Source: Bacillus changyiensis
GTDB lineage: Bacteria; Bacillota; Bacilli; Bacillales; Bacillaceae
Direction: 5' to 3'
DNA: 64,000 bases
Assembly (NCBI RefSeq): GCF_027706145.1
Contig: NZ_JAQFWW010000001.1
Location: forward strand, 434,001 to 498,000
How positions within the stretch are numbered: position 1 is the first letter of the stretch; every line of letters starts with the position of its first letter. Shown here piece by piece: positions 7,709 to 16,493 of the stretch. The notes beneath the pieces were generated by a model. It had not been told where the DNA came from and made no database searches. It saw nothing but the letters and a program-made list of their open reading frames with translations. A program made the position numbers and the translations under genes.

Positions 7709-9223
7709 CTATTTTGGTTCAATCCCCCAAACTAGCTTTCCGTTTTCATATAATGTGATATTTTTTGTCTCTTTAAATGTGTTGGTTTTTGAAAAAGAAT
7801 AATCATCACTTTGAGTGTATTGACTCCAATCTTCATTGTGAAGACGAGTTTGAATTTCTCCTGTGCTTGTTCCAGGTTCCAATATCCCGTTTTTGAAACT
7901 GATTTCTAGATAAGAATCTGCACTTTCTAAAGAATGATTTAATTTTACAAATTTGTGTGTGATATTTCCGGAGCCGATCTGAGCATAATCACAGTCAAAA
8001 TGCTGAGTTTTATTTTTAGCTTTATACCAATAGCGAACAGTTATATCCTTTAAGGATACAGTTTTTTTACTGTTGTTTATTATATTGAACTGTGGTCTGA
8101 TTTGGTTTCCGTTTGCATTTTGATCCCCTGCTTTGTATTGAACAGACAGGCTATTTTGTTGTGTTTCTTTGTTCTGATCGGGGTTTTTTAAATCGGAATC
8201 ACTCTGATTTAAATGTGTAGACTTACGAATACTTTCTTTGATAAATTGACCAGTCAAAGACAAGTCAGATTGTGACCAGCCGCCTGTTTTAGATGTACTA
8301 GGTTTTAAGGATGCTGATGATTCTTGTTTATCAGAAAGATTCCAATTTACCCAACTGATTTTCTTGTTATCTAAAAATGTCAACCATTCTCGTGATTGCT
8401 CAAGAAATACCCCTCCATTACCAGAAGCATCACTTGTCCCCCATTCTGTTACAAATAGCGGTGCTCCTTTACGAAGTGCATGATTTGCTTTATCACGTAA
8501 GGATTGTCCGTGTGTGCCTGCATAAAAATGAAGGGCATACATGACATTGTCATCTTCTAGTGGATGTTCCGCTGCTATATCAACATCCTGACTCCAATTG
8601 CTTGTTCCGACAATAATAATGTTATCAAGGTCATTTTTTCTGATAACAGAAGTGATTTCTTGAGCATAAGGTCTAATATCGCGGTTCCACGTCACATTTC
8701 CATTTGGTTCATTGGCAATCTCATAAATGACATTTGGTGTGTTACCATAGAGTCTTGACATTTCTTTGAAGAATTGTTTTGCTTTGTCTTTATGCTGATT
8801 TGGATTACCATCATTCAAAATATGCCAGTCAATAATGACATAGATCCCCAATTCTTTTGCCGCCTCTACAGCTTCTTTTACTTTATTTTTAACAGAAGGA
8901 TCATCTATATATCCCCCATCAGCCGTATACATAGCGGCACGGAAAACAGTGATCCCCCAATCATCTCGCAGCCATCTCAAACTGCTTTTGTTAACAAATT
9001 CACCGTACCACTGCAAACCATGAGAACTGATCCCTTTCAACTGCACCGATGCCCCATATTGATTGACAAGCTGCGTCCCTTTGATCATCAGTTGGCCGTT
9101 GATTGCTACGGGTGTTTGTGAAGCTGCTGCTGCCTTCGGAGATAAAAAACTGCAAATAACAAGTGCTACCATTACCAAGTATGAACTTACAACAGTAACT
9201 GGGTGTTTGAATTGTGTCATCAT
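7709..9223 (-). CDS. eglS: secreted endo-beta-1,4-glucanase (GH5 + CBM3)
   Basis: Extracellular cellulase of 504 residues, matching the Bacillus EglS/BglC architecture. A signal peptide ends near AAAA at residue 34. The GH5 catalytic domain spans about 38-330, with the acid/base Glu172 in YEIANEPNG and the nucleophile Glu260 in [10 protein letters not shown] Ser/Asn-rich linker leads to a family 3 cellulose-binding module (about 355-500) ending in VWGIEPK. It hydrolyses internal beta-1,4 bonds of cellulose or mixed-linked glucan. The upstream sequence GGGAGGAA is followed by two ATG codons; the second, at 9220, has the better spacing. In B. subtilis this gene lies next to alsT, whereas here about 18 kb separate them. 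Confidence 0.95.
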   Translation of the reverse strand: MMTQFKHPVTVVSSYLVMVALVICSFLSPKAAAASQTPVAINGQLMIKGTQLVNQYGASVQLKGISSHGLQWYGEFVNKSSLRWLRDDWGITVFRAAMYTADGGYIDDPSVKNKVKEAVEAAKELGIYVIIDWHILNDGNPNQHKDKAKQFFKEMSRLYGNTPNVIYEIANEPNGNVTWNRDIRPYAQEITSVIRKNDLDNIIIVGTSNWSQDVDIAAEHPLEDDNVMYALHFYAGTHGQSLRDKANHALRKGAPLFVTEWGTSDASGNGGVFLEQSREWLTFLDNKKISWVNWNLSDKQESSASLKPSTSKTGGWSQSDLSLTGQFIKESIRKSTHLNQSDSDLKNPDQNKETQQNSLSVQYKAGDQNANGNQIRPQFNIINNSKKTVSLKDITVRYWYKAKNKTQHFDCDYAQIGSGNITHKFVKLNHSLESADSYLEISFKNGILEPGTSTGEIQTRLHNEDWSQYTQSDDYSFSKTNTFKETKNITLYENGKLVWGIEPK

Positions 9224-9445
9224 TTCCTCCCATGCTTATTTTATCTGTCCGGTTGATTGTAAATAATCTTGTCATGAATTGTCTATCAACCATATTTCAT
9301 GTTTTTAAACGCTTAAAAATTGGTCTATATCCTCTTTTTTCGTTCGGTTCAGGTGGTTAAAGCCCTAAAGGTAAAGCTCCTTATTGATTTTTAAGTGACT
9401 TTCTAAGTTTCTTTTTCTCCTATTCATAATTTTAAAAATATTCAA

Positions 9446-9475
9446 AATAGACCATTCGTGTTTAAATGGTCTATT
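9446..9475. terminator. hairpin terminator between eglS and the YngL-like gene
   Basis: Perfect stem AATAGACCATT/AATGGTCTATT of 11 bp. The plus strand continues with seven T; the minus strand gives only a weak T tract after the YngL-like gene. It overlaps that gene's stop codon. Confidence 0.65.
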
Positions 9476-9842
9476 TTTTTAAATCAGATAAAAAACTGAT
9501 CAGTTTTGTTCCGACACCGACAAATGTTTCGAGTATTGCCTGAGCACCAGCGATTGACAAAATAAAAATCAAGGGAATACTGAATTTCGGAATAAATAGA
9601 TAGCCTAGACCAATGATAAGTGCACACCAAATCCCCGCACACCAATAACAATTTAATAAATAACCAAATTTCGATTTAGGTACCTTTTCGATGTTGGTAT
9701 GGCCTTGCTGATCAATTGTTTTCTTTTTCTTCATAAATGGTTTGCGAATAAATTCAGTAATTTTATCAAAGACAATTAAATGTGTTAAGCGATAGCTGGC
9801 CAGAATGAGTATCGTAAACGTCAGCCATGAGATATGCTCCAT
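9471..9842 (-). CDS. DUF1360 family membrane protein (YngL-like)
   Basis: A 123-residue protein with an N-terminal hydrophobic helix (residues 6-22) and two more near 58-75 and 82-105. The family hallmark is the Cys/Trp motif CYWCAGIWCAL near residue 65. B. subtilis YngL and sporulation-associated YjcA belong to this family; the biochemical role is unknown. Its place beside eglS agrees with the yn-region of B. subtilis. Confidence 0.75.
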   Translation of the reverse strand: MEHISWLTFTILILASYRLTHLIVFDKITEFIRKPFMKKKKTIDQQGHTNIEKVPKSKFGYLLNCYWCAGIWCALIIGLGYLFIPKFSIPLIFILSIAGAQAILETFVGVGTKLISFLSDLKK

Positions 9843-9926
9843 TTCGAGCCTCCAAACAAATGATAGTTATGATTAGCTATTCCCGTTTCTCCTGTACTTA
9901 TTGCTTTGTATGTAATTTTTTCTTCA

Positions 9927-9969
9927 TGTGATCTAGATCACGATCCTTCTCAGGTGAAAAAGATACAGT
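9927..9969 (+). promoter_or_regulatory. Fnr-type promoter of ric
   Basis: Dyad TGTGA-TCTAGA-TCACG at 9927-9942 and -10 element TACAGT at 9964-9969. The dyad centre lies about 41.5 bp before the predicted start near 9976, the class II activation position. Confidence 0.85.
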
Positions 9970-10002
9970 TAGTCTATAAGCAACTAGAGGAGGTTTTTAA
10001 AA

Positions 10003-10716
10003 ATGGAAGCCCTATTTGACAGAAATACAAAAACCGGTGATATTGTGACACGTTTTCCGAGAGCAAGTCAGCTTTTAAAGGAGTATCGAATTGATTTTTG
10101 TTGTGGAGGAAATCGCCCGATTGCTGAAGCGATTGAAGAACAAAAACTCAATGAAGAAGAAATCCTAACAAAGATCAATACACTATATCAAGAAACAAAA
10201 GCTTTAAACGAAAAAGAAACGGATTGGAGCCAAGTTCCATACTCACAGCTGATCAATTATATCATTGATACGCATCACGCATATTTAAATGAAGTGTTAC
10301 CTGAGTTATCTGGATTTGTCACAAAAGTCTACCGTGTTCATGGCGTTCATCACCCTGAACTTGCTCAAGTCCACCAATTGTTCCACCAACTAAAAGCTGA
10401 ATTAGAACATCATCTTATTCAAGAAGAAGAGCAGATCTTTCCTAAGATCACAGCCTATGAAAAAACCAAATTAGAACAGCATCTAACTGAAGCTGTTCAA
10501 GCCATTGATATTTTAGAACAAGAACATGAGGCTGCCGGAAACATCTTGAAAGAATTACGTCAAGTAACAAATGATTATGCCCTTCCTGAAGGTGCTTGCA
10601 CGACATATACACTGACTTACTTGAAACTTGATGAGTTAGAGTCAGACCTTTTTCAGCATATTCACTTAGAAAATAATATTTTATTTCCACGTTTAGAGGC
10701 TGAAGCAAAACGTTAA
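10003..10716 (+). CDS. scdA: iron-sulfur cluster repair di-iron protein (Ric/ScdA/YtfE)
   Basis: Cytoplasmic di-iron protein of 237 residues that restores Fe-S clusters damaged by nitric oxide or peroxide. The ScdA N-terminal domain (1-60) holds the Cys pair in DFCCGGNRPI. A hemerythrin-like four-helix domain follows, with His/Glu ligands in IDTHHAYL, HHLIQEEEQIFP, LEQEHEAAG and HIHLENNILFP. The ATG follows AGAGGAGG. It is divergent from the YngL-like gene and convergent with norB, and its Fnr-type promoter ties it to the nitric oxide-producing nitrate pathway of this island. Confidence 0.93.
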   Translation: MEALFDRNTKTGDIVTRFPRASQLLKEYRIDFCCGGNRPIAEAIEEQKLNEEEILTKINTLYQETKALNEKETDWSQVPYSQLINYIIDTHHAYLNEVLPELSGFVTKVYRVHGVHHPELAQVHQLFHQLKAELEHHLIQEEEQIFPKITAYEKTKLEQHLTEAVQAIDILEQEHEAAGNILKELRQVTNDYALPEGACTTYTLTYLKLDELESDLFQHIHLENNILFPRLEAEAKR

Positions 10717-10731
10717 TATTGTACTAAAACA

Positions 10732-10763
10732 TATCCCCCTATAGAGTAATCTATAGGGGGATA
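10732..10763. terminator. bidirectional terminator between ric and norB
   Basis: Perfect 13-bp stem TATCCCCCTATAG/CTATAGGGGGATA with a 6-nt loop between convergent genes. Confidence 0.85.
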
Positions 10764-10772
10764 CTTGTTTTA

Positions 10773-13127
10773 TTAATCTTCTGAAGCAATGTCTTTCACA
10801 GGTAAAGTCTCTCCATCATGATGTGTCGGTTGACGTAGATGGAATAATGCTTTAATGCTAAAAATAAGTAGTATCACAATACCTACTAAAAAGATCGTAT
10901 CTGGTATTGATCGTAGCGTCAACAATGTTTGAACAGTGTCCTGTTGTAAAAATTCTGGTGCCCGTGAGCTCCAGTATCCATCCTCAAACGCTTTTTTCAA
11001 TTGGATGAAACCGACGGGAAGCAAACTCATAAAGACCATTCCGAACAATCCAATATTCAGACTCCAACAAGCTATTTTTAAGAATTTGTCATTCCAGAAT
11101 TTCGGTTTGACAATATTGCGCAATGAATACAGCCATACAGCAATAGCAAACATTCCGTATACCCCCATCATCGCTCCATGACCATGGGCAGGTGTTAAAA
11201 ATTGACCGTGCTCAAAATAGCTGACTGCAGGCAAATTGATTAAAAATCCTAAAACACCTGCACCGACAAGATTCCAAATCGCTGTCGAAATTAAAAACCA
11301 AAATGTTGATTGATATGGAAAGTCAACACCACCGTCTTTCATCATCTTATATTGTTCATAAGCTTCCAGAACGAGTAATGTCAATGGAATCACTTCCAAG
11401 CAAGAGAAGACTGAACCAAGGCCGATCCAAATTTCTGAAGACCCATTGTAATAATAATGATGACCGATCCCGATGACACCGCTTCCAAGCAGAATGGTTA
11501 GTTGAAAGTAGAGAGCTCTGACCGTTGATTTTTTTGTCACCAAATTCATTTGCACTAATAAAAAGCCGATGACAACGACAGCAAACACTTCAAAAATTCC
11601 TTCTACCCATAAGTGAATGATCCACCAGCGCCAAAAATCTGACATCGTGATGTTTGTACCGGGATCAAATAAGAAAGCTGCCCCATAAAACAGTGGAATG
11701 GCAATTGATGAATAAAACAACAGATGGATTAATCCACCCTTATCTGTCTCTCTTTTCAAACCGCTCTTAATTCCCCTAAAGACGATAACTAGCCAAATCA
11801 GCATGCCAACAGCAAGAATGACTTGCCAGAAACGGCCGAGTTCAATATATTCCATTCCTTGATGGCCAAATAAGAACCAGTTATTTCCTAACAATCCTTT
11901 GGCTCCAAGCCATTGGCCGATGATACTACCGCCAACAAGAAAGATCAATGCCCAAAAGAGAATGTCAACCAATAACCCCTGCTTCTTCGGCTCCCTTCCT
12001 CCAACGAGTGGAGCCATAAAAATTCCCATACCGAGCCAGGATGTAGCAATCCAAAAGATAGCTAACTGCAAATGATATCCTTTTGAAATACTAAACGGAA
12101 GCAGTTCTCTAATCCAATCAATTCCAAAAAAGCTGTCAGGTTCAATATAATAATGAGCTAGCAATGCCCCAAGCATCGCTTGAACAAAAAACAACAATGA
12201 GACAACAGCAAAATATTTTCCTGTCTTCACTTGCGAAACCGTTAAAGGCTGTTTTTCTAAATGAAAGACTGGGAATTCGCCATCTTTGTAGGCTTCTTTC
12301 ATTCCAAGTTTGTAGCGGTAAAACAAAAACAAGATGATCCCAACAAACAAAATCAAGATCGTCACACTTGCACCGCTCCACCATACTGCAGAAAACGACA
12401 TGATATTGCCAGCATCCTTGTCATAAGGCCAGTTATTTGTATATGTAATGTCATCATTTGGTCTTTCAGTACTAGCCAACCACGCTGTCCAAAAAATAAA
12501 ATCAGAGATTTGTGTCAGTTGGTCTTTACCCGCAACCCATGCTCTATCATGAGCAGGCATATGACTCTCTTTTATAAGTCCAGCTTCAATTCCCCAACCG
12601 TCCCCATTTGTGAACACATCGCGGTAATGTGAACGAAGTTGTTTCAAGCCATATACTTGTGCTTCTGTAAGCTTTAATGTATCTTTATGAGCATGATAGC
12701 GATTTTTCCGCATTTCTTTTATCACATGACTGCGGATGATCGACTGATTTTCTTCTGATAAGTTTTTAAACCGTTGACCGAATTGCTTTAGAGCCTTATA
12801 ATCCTGCATACCTTCTCTATAAATCTTTAAGGCTTCTGCTGTATAATCAGGTCCCATGTAAGATCCGTGACCTAAAATTGTTCCATAATCCATCAGAGCA
12901 TATTTTTGAAAAACAGCTTGTCCCCCTTTGATTGACGACTTTGTCATCAACACTTCCCCATTTGGATTTGTTACTTCAAGCGGTCGCGGCGCCAATCCTT
13001 TGAAAATCCAATAGCCTCCCAACAGAAGCACCGTGAAACTAGCGATAAGCGTAAAGACAAGAATTGACTTCAAAAATCCGTTTTTCGCTGTATTCTTCAC
13101 CGAAACCGTTTCTCTCCTAAGTTTCAT
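10773..13127 (-). CDS. norB: quinol-dependent nitric oxide reductase (qNOR)
   Basis: Single-subunit membrane enzyme of 784 residues that reduces NO to N2O with quinol. An N-terminal transmembrane anchor (about residues 22-45) leads to a periplasm-like domain with the qNOR stretch NGDGWGIEAGLI, followed by about 12 helices of the heme-copper oxidase fold. Metal-site helices include YHLQLAIFWIATSW, HLWVEGIFEVFAVV (with the Glu typical of NORs) and HHYYYNGSSEIW. I chose the ATG at 13127 with AAAGGAGTG upstream. A longer in-frame start at 13151 would lie upstream of the predicted transcription start near 13150. It is transcribed from its own Fnr-type promoter, convergent with ric. Confidence 0.93.
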   Translation of the reverse strand: MKLRRETVSVKNTAKNGFLKSILVFTLIASFTVLLLGGYWIFKGLAPRPLEVTNPNGEVLMTKSSIKGGQAVFQKYALMDYGTILGHGSYMGPDYTAEALKIYREGMQDYKALKQFGQRFKNLSEENQSIIRSHVIKEMRKNRYHAHKDTLKLTEAQVYGLKQLRSHYRDVFTNGDGWGIEAGLIKESHMPAHDRAWVAGKDQLTQISDFIFWTAWLASTERPNDDITYTNNWPYDKDAGNIMSFSAVWWSGASVTILILFVGIILFLFYRYKLGMKEAYKDGEFPVFHLEKQPLTVSQVKTGKYFAVVSLLFFVQAMLGALLAHYYIEPDSFFGIDWIRELLPFSISKGYHLQLAIFWIATSWLGMGIFMAPLVGGREPKKQGLLVDILFWALIFLVGGSIIGQWLGAKGLLGNNWFLFGHQGMEYIELGRFWQVILAVGMLIWLVIVFRGIKSGLKRETDKGGLIHLLFYSSIAIPLFYGAAFLFDPGTNITMSDFWRWWIIHLWVEGIFEVFAVVVIGFLLVQMNLVTKKSTVRALYFQLTILLGSGVIGIGHHYYYNGSSEIWIGLGSVFSCLEVIPLTLLVLEAYEQYKMMKDGGVDFPYQSTFWFLISTAIWNLVGAGVLGFLINLPAVSYFEHGQFLTPAHGHGAMMGVYGMFAIAVWLYSLRNIVKPKFWNDKFLKIACWSLNIGLFGMVFMSLLPVGFIQLKKAFEDGYWSSRAPEFLQQDTVQTLLTLRSIPDTIFLVGIVILLIFSIKALFHLRQPTHHDGETLPVKDIASED

Positions 13128-13156
13128 CTGATTCACTCCTTTCTTTTTCAAGTCCT

Positions 13157-13199
13157 AAGATACGAGATAGACAGTATCTCTATTGTGAACCAGATCACT
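13157..13199 (-). promoter_or_regulatory. Fnr-type promoter of norB
   Basis: Dyad TGTGA-ACCAGA-TCACT at 13184-13199. On the minus strand the -10 TATCTT covers 13162-13157, with the same 21-nt gap between dyad and -10 as in the other promoters of the island. Confidence 0.85.
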
Positions 13200-13228
13200 A
13201 AAATGGTGGCAATTTTGTGAACACTAAA

Positions 13229-13256
13229 AAACAGGTTTTCATAGGAAAACCTGTTT
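13229..13256 (-). terminator. terminator of the Crp-family regulator gene
   Basis: Stem AACAGGTTTTC/GAAAACCTGTT with a 3- to 4-nt loop overlaps the stop codon; a T run follows on the minus strand. Confidence 0.75.
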
Positions 13257-13932
13257 ATCTAGTATATTTATTCAAACTGCTCATATCATGAATGAATATT
13301 CCATTTCTGTCGGAAGAAATCAGTTTTTTCTTTTTCATTTCATTTAAGGTACGGTTGATCGTTTCTCTTGACGTTCCTACCATATTTGCAAAGTCTTGAT
13401 TTGTAATAGGAAAATTGATATAAATGCCGCTTCCTTTTTTGACACCTTGTTCAGCTGCCAGTTTCATCAAAGCATGGGTTAAGCGATAGTGTACATCTTT
13501 AGAAATAAAGCCTTGAATTCGTTCTTGTAAATCAAGAATCTTTTTGCCCATCACTTTCATCACTTTTATCGTCATTTGCGGGTAATGGATCAAAAGTTTG
13601 TCAAAATCGGCAATTCTAATCACCACTAGTTCTGTTTCTTGGACCACTTCAGCTGTTGCTGGATATGGCGACTGATCAAAAAAGCCGACATGCGGGAACA
13701 TATCTCCGCTTTGGAGAAGAGATATCACTTGTTCATTACCTGTTTCATCAATTTTATATGCTTTGACAAGCCCTGATTTGATAAAAAATACCGCCTCACG
13801 TTTATCACCTTCCATAAACACAAACATCCTTGGCTGGTAGCTTCGTTTGACCGAAATTCGTTCAATATGTTCAAACTCTTCATCATTCAACCCGCTAAAA
13901 ATCGGAAATTTTCTCAAAAATTCCACTAACAT
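13255..13932 (-). CDS. Crp/Fnr family transcriptional regulator without cysteines
   Basis: A 225-residue regulator with a cyclic-nucleotide-binding-like beta-roll (residues 10-115), a long dimer helix (about 118-145), and a C-terminal winged helix with the recognition motif TNQDFANMVGTSRETINRTLNEM. I see no cysteine anywhere in the translation, so it cannot bind an Fe-S cluster as Fnr does. The recognition helix (SRETINR) is close to that of the Fnr protein encoded at 15639, so the two may bind similar dyads. It lies upstream of norB on the same strand and just downstream of a DUF2164 gene. By analogy to Dnr/NnrR-type regulators it could sense NO through heme, but that is inference. ATG at 13932 after AGAAGGGA. 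Confidence 0.8.
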   Translation of the reverse strand: MLVEFLRKFPIFSGLNDEEFEHIERISVKRSYQPRMFVFMEGDKREAVFFIKSGLVKAYKIDETGNEQVISLLQSGDMFPHVGFFDQSPYPATAEVVQETELVVIRIADFDKLLIHYPQMTIKVMKVMGKKILDLQERIQGFISKDVHYRLTHALMKLAAEQGVKKGSGIYINFPITNQDFANMVGTSRETINRTLNEMKKKKLISSDRNGIFIHDMSSLNKYTR

Positions 13933-13966
13933 CAATCCCTTCTTTATTCAACATAAGGGCCAGTTT

Positions 13967-14209
13967 TTATGGAAGACGTTTTTCAAGTGCAAAAAGCTCC
14001 TCTTCAATCGCCGCTGCCTTATCTTCTACTACCTTGCGGCTATCTTTTATCGCCTGATTGTAAAAATAAGGGCCTAGTTTTTCTTTTACAAATTCAAACG
14101 TTTGAATTGCGGCAATTTCTCCGACTTCTTCACCTCTTTCTTCAAAATAAAAGCGTTTAATTTCATTCATGATAACCTGCTTTTCTTCTTCACTTATATG
14201 TAGAAACAA
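13967..14209 (-). CDS. DUF2164 family protein
   Basis: An 80-residue helical, acidic protein of the DUF2164 family, recognised from the pattern EEEKQVIMNEIKRFY-x2-ERGEEVGEIAA and then GPYFYNQAIKDSRK. Function unknown. The start is TTG, chosen because GGAGTG lies about 8 nt upstream. It is probably cotranscribed with the Crp-family regulator 35 bp downstream. The Fnr dyad upstream at 14242 points toward narK and lacks a -10 in this direction. Confidence 0.72.
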   Translation of the reverse strand: MFLHISEEEKQVIMNEIKRFYFEERGEEVGEIAAIQTFEFVKEKLGPYFYNQAIKDSRKVVEDKAAAIEEELFALEKRLP

Positions 14210-14241
14210 AATAACATCACTCCTATTGTAGATTGATTACG

Positions 14242-14284
14242 TGTGACTAATTTCACACTGTATTTATTAGACTTCTTGTAAAAT
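14242..14284 (+). promoter_or_regulatory. Fnr-type promoter of narK
   Basis: Perfect dyad TGTGA-CTAATT-TCACA at 14242-14257 and -10 TAAAAT at 14279-14284, predicted start near 14291. Confidence 0.88.
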
Positions 14285-14332
14285 AAACATGCAAATTGAA
14301 TATATCTTTTCCTTTGAAAGGAGTAAATCTGT

Positions 14333-15517
14333 ATGGGAAAACACCAAAAAATACAATTGCCACTACAATCTTTTAGTTTGGTGGCAGGATTTATGGTATG
14401 GGTTCTGATATCATCTTTAATGCCTCACATTAAACAGGATATCGCCCTAACCGAAGGTGAAATCTCTCTTGTTACTGCGATTCCAGTTATCCTAGGATCC
14501 TTGCTTCGAATTCCACTAGGGTACTACACAAACAAATTCGGTGCAAGGATCACATTTTTGATCAGTTTCATCCTGTTGATCTTCCCAATATTCTGGATTA
14601 GTATTGCTGATTCATTAACTGATTTGATCATCGGTGGCTTCATTCTTGGAATCAGTGGAGCCGTCTTCTCAATTGGGGTGACTTCTCTCCCTAAATATTA
14701 CCCTAAAGAAAAACATGGTTTTATTAATGGAGTCTATGGAACAGGAAACGTCGGAACAGCTATTACTACTTTTTCAGCTCCCGTTGTCGCTAAAGTCGTT
14801 GGCTGGGAAAACACTGTGCGGATGTTCATCATTTTAGTCGCTGTATTTGCTTTATTGAATTTTGTGTTTGGGGACCGAAATGAAAAGAGAGTCACGGTTC
14901 CTGTTTCAGAACAGATGAAAGCTGTATATCGAAATCAGAAATTATGGTTTTTAAGCCTGTTTTATTTTATCACATTCGGTTCATTTGTGGCATTTACCAT
15001 CTACCTCCCCAACTTTCTTGTTCATCACTTCGGACTTGATCCCGTTGATTCAGGTCTCAGAACGGCCGGTTTTATCGCAGCGGCAACATTTCTTAGACCT
15101 GTTGGGGGCTGGCTTGCAGATCGATTCAATCCACTTCAATTGTTAATGTATGTTTTTGCAGGCTTCACTTTTTCAGGAATTTTATTAGCCTTTTCACCGA
15201 ACCTTGGGTTATATGGCTTTGGGGTGTTATCTGTTGCGGTATGTGCAGGCATCGGAAATGGTGTTGTCTTTAAATTAGTGCCATTCTATTTTTCAAACCA
15301 AGCCGGAATTGTAAACGGCATCGTTTCAGCAATGGGTGGTCTTGGTGGCTTTTTCCCACCTTTAATCCTAACAACAGTTTTTCAAGCGACCGGTCATTAT
15401 GCAATTGGGTTTATGGCTCTGTCTGAAGTAGCACTAGCCAGTTTCGTCATTGCAGCATGGATGTATTTTCAACAAATGAGTCGAACATCAACAAAAACAA
15501 ATTCTCACCAATCATAA
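14333..15517 (+). CDS. narK: nitrate/nitrite transporter (MFS)
   Basis: Integral membrane transporter of 394 residues with about 12 hydrophobic segments, close in length to B. subtilis NarK. Nitrate/nitrite-porter signatures are visible: GNVGTAITTFSAP near residue 138 and the paired NAG-type glycine motif SNQAGIVNGIVSAMGGLGGFFPP near 320. It imports nitrate and/or expels nitrite during nitrate respiration. ATG after GAAAGGAG. It is followed by fnr, the narK-fnr arrangement known from B. subtilis, under an Fnr-type promoter. Confidence 0.93.
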   Translation: MGKHQKIQLPLQSFSLVAGFMVWVLISSLMPHIKQDIALTEGEISLVTAIPVILGSLLRIPLGYYTNKFGARITFLISFILLIFPIFWISIADSLTDLIIGGFILGISGAVFSIGVTSLPKYYPKEKHGFINGVYGTGNVGTAITTFSAPVVAKVVGWENTVRMFIILVAVFALLNFVFGDRNEKRVTVPVSEQMKAVYRNQKLWFLSLFYFITFGSFVAFTIYLPNFLVHHFGLDPVDSGLRTAGFIAAATFLRPVGGWLADRFNPLQLLMYVFAGFTFSGILLAFSPNLGLYGFGVLSVAVCAGIGNGVVFKLVPFYFSNQAGIVNGIVSAMGGLGGFFPPLILTTVFQATGHYAIGFMALSEVALASFVIAAWMYFQQMSRTSTKTNSHQS

Positions 15518-15541
15518 ATTCATTTATATGACGTTCATCAC

Positions 15542-15569
15542 TTGTTCACAATTTTAAAGTGACTATAGA
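15542..15569 (+). promoter_or_regulatory. possible second promoter for fnr
   Basis: TTGTTC (15542-15547), a 16-bp spacer and TATAGA (15564-15569) lie between narK and fnr with no terminator between the genes. This fits a fnr gene served both by narK read-through and by its own promoter. Confidence 0.4.
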
Positions 15570-15638
15570 TGCGCCCAAACATAATTAACGTTAAAATAGT
15601 ACTGCTTTGAATACTCTCTTTAAAAGGGGTGGCGCTCA

Positions 15639-16352
15639 ATGAATGTATCTGTTCGAAAATCTGACACGGATTTGCTTTCAGCAGATCTACTTCATTTATT
15701 AGAATCGATCAGTACGAAAAAAAAGATACGACAAAATACATACCTATTTCAAGAAGGTATGGATGCAGAAGAACTGTATCTCATTCATTCAGGACTCGTT
15801 CAAATTGGCAAATTGACGTCTGATGGAAAAGAACTGACGCTGAGAATGTGTAAGCAAAATGATATTGTTGGAGAGTTGACACTTTTTACCAAGGATGCAA
15901 AGTATATGCTGAGTGCAATGGTTCTCTCAGATGGTGAAGTATCGGTGATCAATAAAGGAAGACTGGAGAAAGAATTGATACAAAATGGAGCCTTAACATT
16001 TGAGTTTATGAAATGGATCAACACTCATATGCGGAAAATTCAATCGAAGATCCGTGACCTTCTTTTAAATGGCAAAAAAGGTGCACTATACTCTACACTG
16101 ATTCGCCTAACGAACAGCTACGGTATCAAACGCAGTGACGGTATTTTGATTAATATTGTGCTCACGAATCAGGAACTGGCGAAATTTTGTGCAGCTGCCC
16201 GGGAAAGTATTAATCGCATGTTAAATGATCTTCGGAAGAGCGGTGTGATTTCAATCGAGGAGTCTGGAAAAATCGTTGTCCATCAGCTTGATTTTTTAAA
16301 ACGGGAAATTGACTGTGAACACTGTCCAATTGAAATATGTAATATTGATTAA
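15639..16352 (+). CDS. fnr: anaerobic regulator Fnr
   Basis: Oxygen-responsive activator of 237 residues. A cNMP-binding-like sensor domain (about 20-135), dimer helix and C-terminal winged helix (LTNQELAKFCAAARESINRMLNDL) are followed by the Bacillus-specific C-terminal cluster ligands Cys226, Cys229 and Cys234 in CEHCPIEIC. The fourth ligand known in B. subtilis is an Asp in the dimer helix, and Asp140 sits at the matching place here. It binds TGTGA-N6-TCACA dyads and turns on nitrate respiration when oxygen is absent. ATG after AAAAGGGGTGG. Seven matching dyads occur within this window. Confidence 0.95.
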   Translation: MNVSVRKSDTDLLSADLLHLLESISTKKKIRQNTYLFQEGMDAEELYLIHSGLVQIGKLTSDGKELTLRMCKQNDIVGELTLFTKDAKYMLSAMVLSDGEVSVINKGRLEKELIQNGALTFEFMKWINTHMRKIQSKIRDLLLNGKKGALYSTLIRLTNSYGIKRSDGILINIVLTNQELAKFCAAARESINRMLNDLRKSGVISIEESGKIVVHQLDFLKREIDCEHCPIEICNID

Positions 16353-16371
16353 ACAATAAAATCTTCTCGAG

Positions 16372-16398
16372 CTGTCAAGAGCATCTTGGCAGTTTTTT
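16372..16398 (+). terminator. terminator after fnr
   Basis: Nine-bp stem CTGTCAAGA/TCTTGGCAG (one G-U pair), 3-nt loop, six T. Confidence 0.85.
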
Positions 16399-16431
16399 CA
16401 GCTTAACGAGATGTTTTGGATCTTACAGAAA

Positions 16432-16484
16432 TGAGAAAATGAGAGTTTATTTAAACATTCACACTCAAAACTCTCACTTTCTCA
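16432..16484. terminator. long inverted repeat between fnr and ywiC
   Basis: Arms TGAGAAAATGAGAGTTT and AAAACTCTCACTTTCTCA pair with few mismatches around an 18-nt loop, directly downstream of ywiC on the minus strand. Probably the ywiC terminator or an RNA-stabilising hairpin; the trailing T run is weak. Confidence 0.5.
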
Positions 16485-16493
16485 CCGTTTCTA

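Noticed and set aside
9302..9325. TTAAACGCTTAAAA upstream of eglS as a possible CcpA (cre) site
   Set aside because: Palindromic with a central CG, but it lacks the conserved flanking TG/CA of a cre site; too weak to claim.
14210..14260. Fnr dyad at 14242 as a divergent promoter for the DUF2164-regulator genes
   Set aside because: At the required distance on the minus strand there is GTGATG, not a -10 element, and that position overlaps the ribosome binding site.
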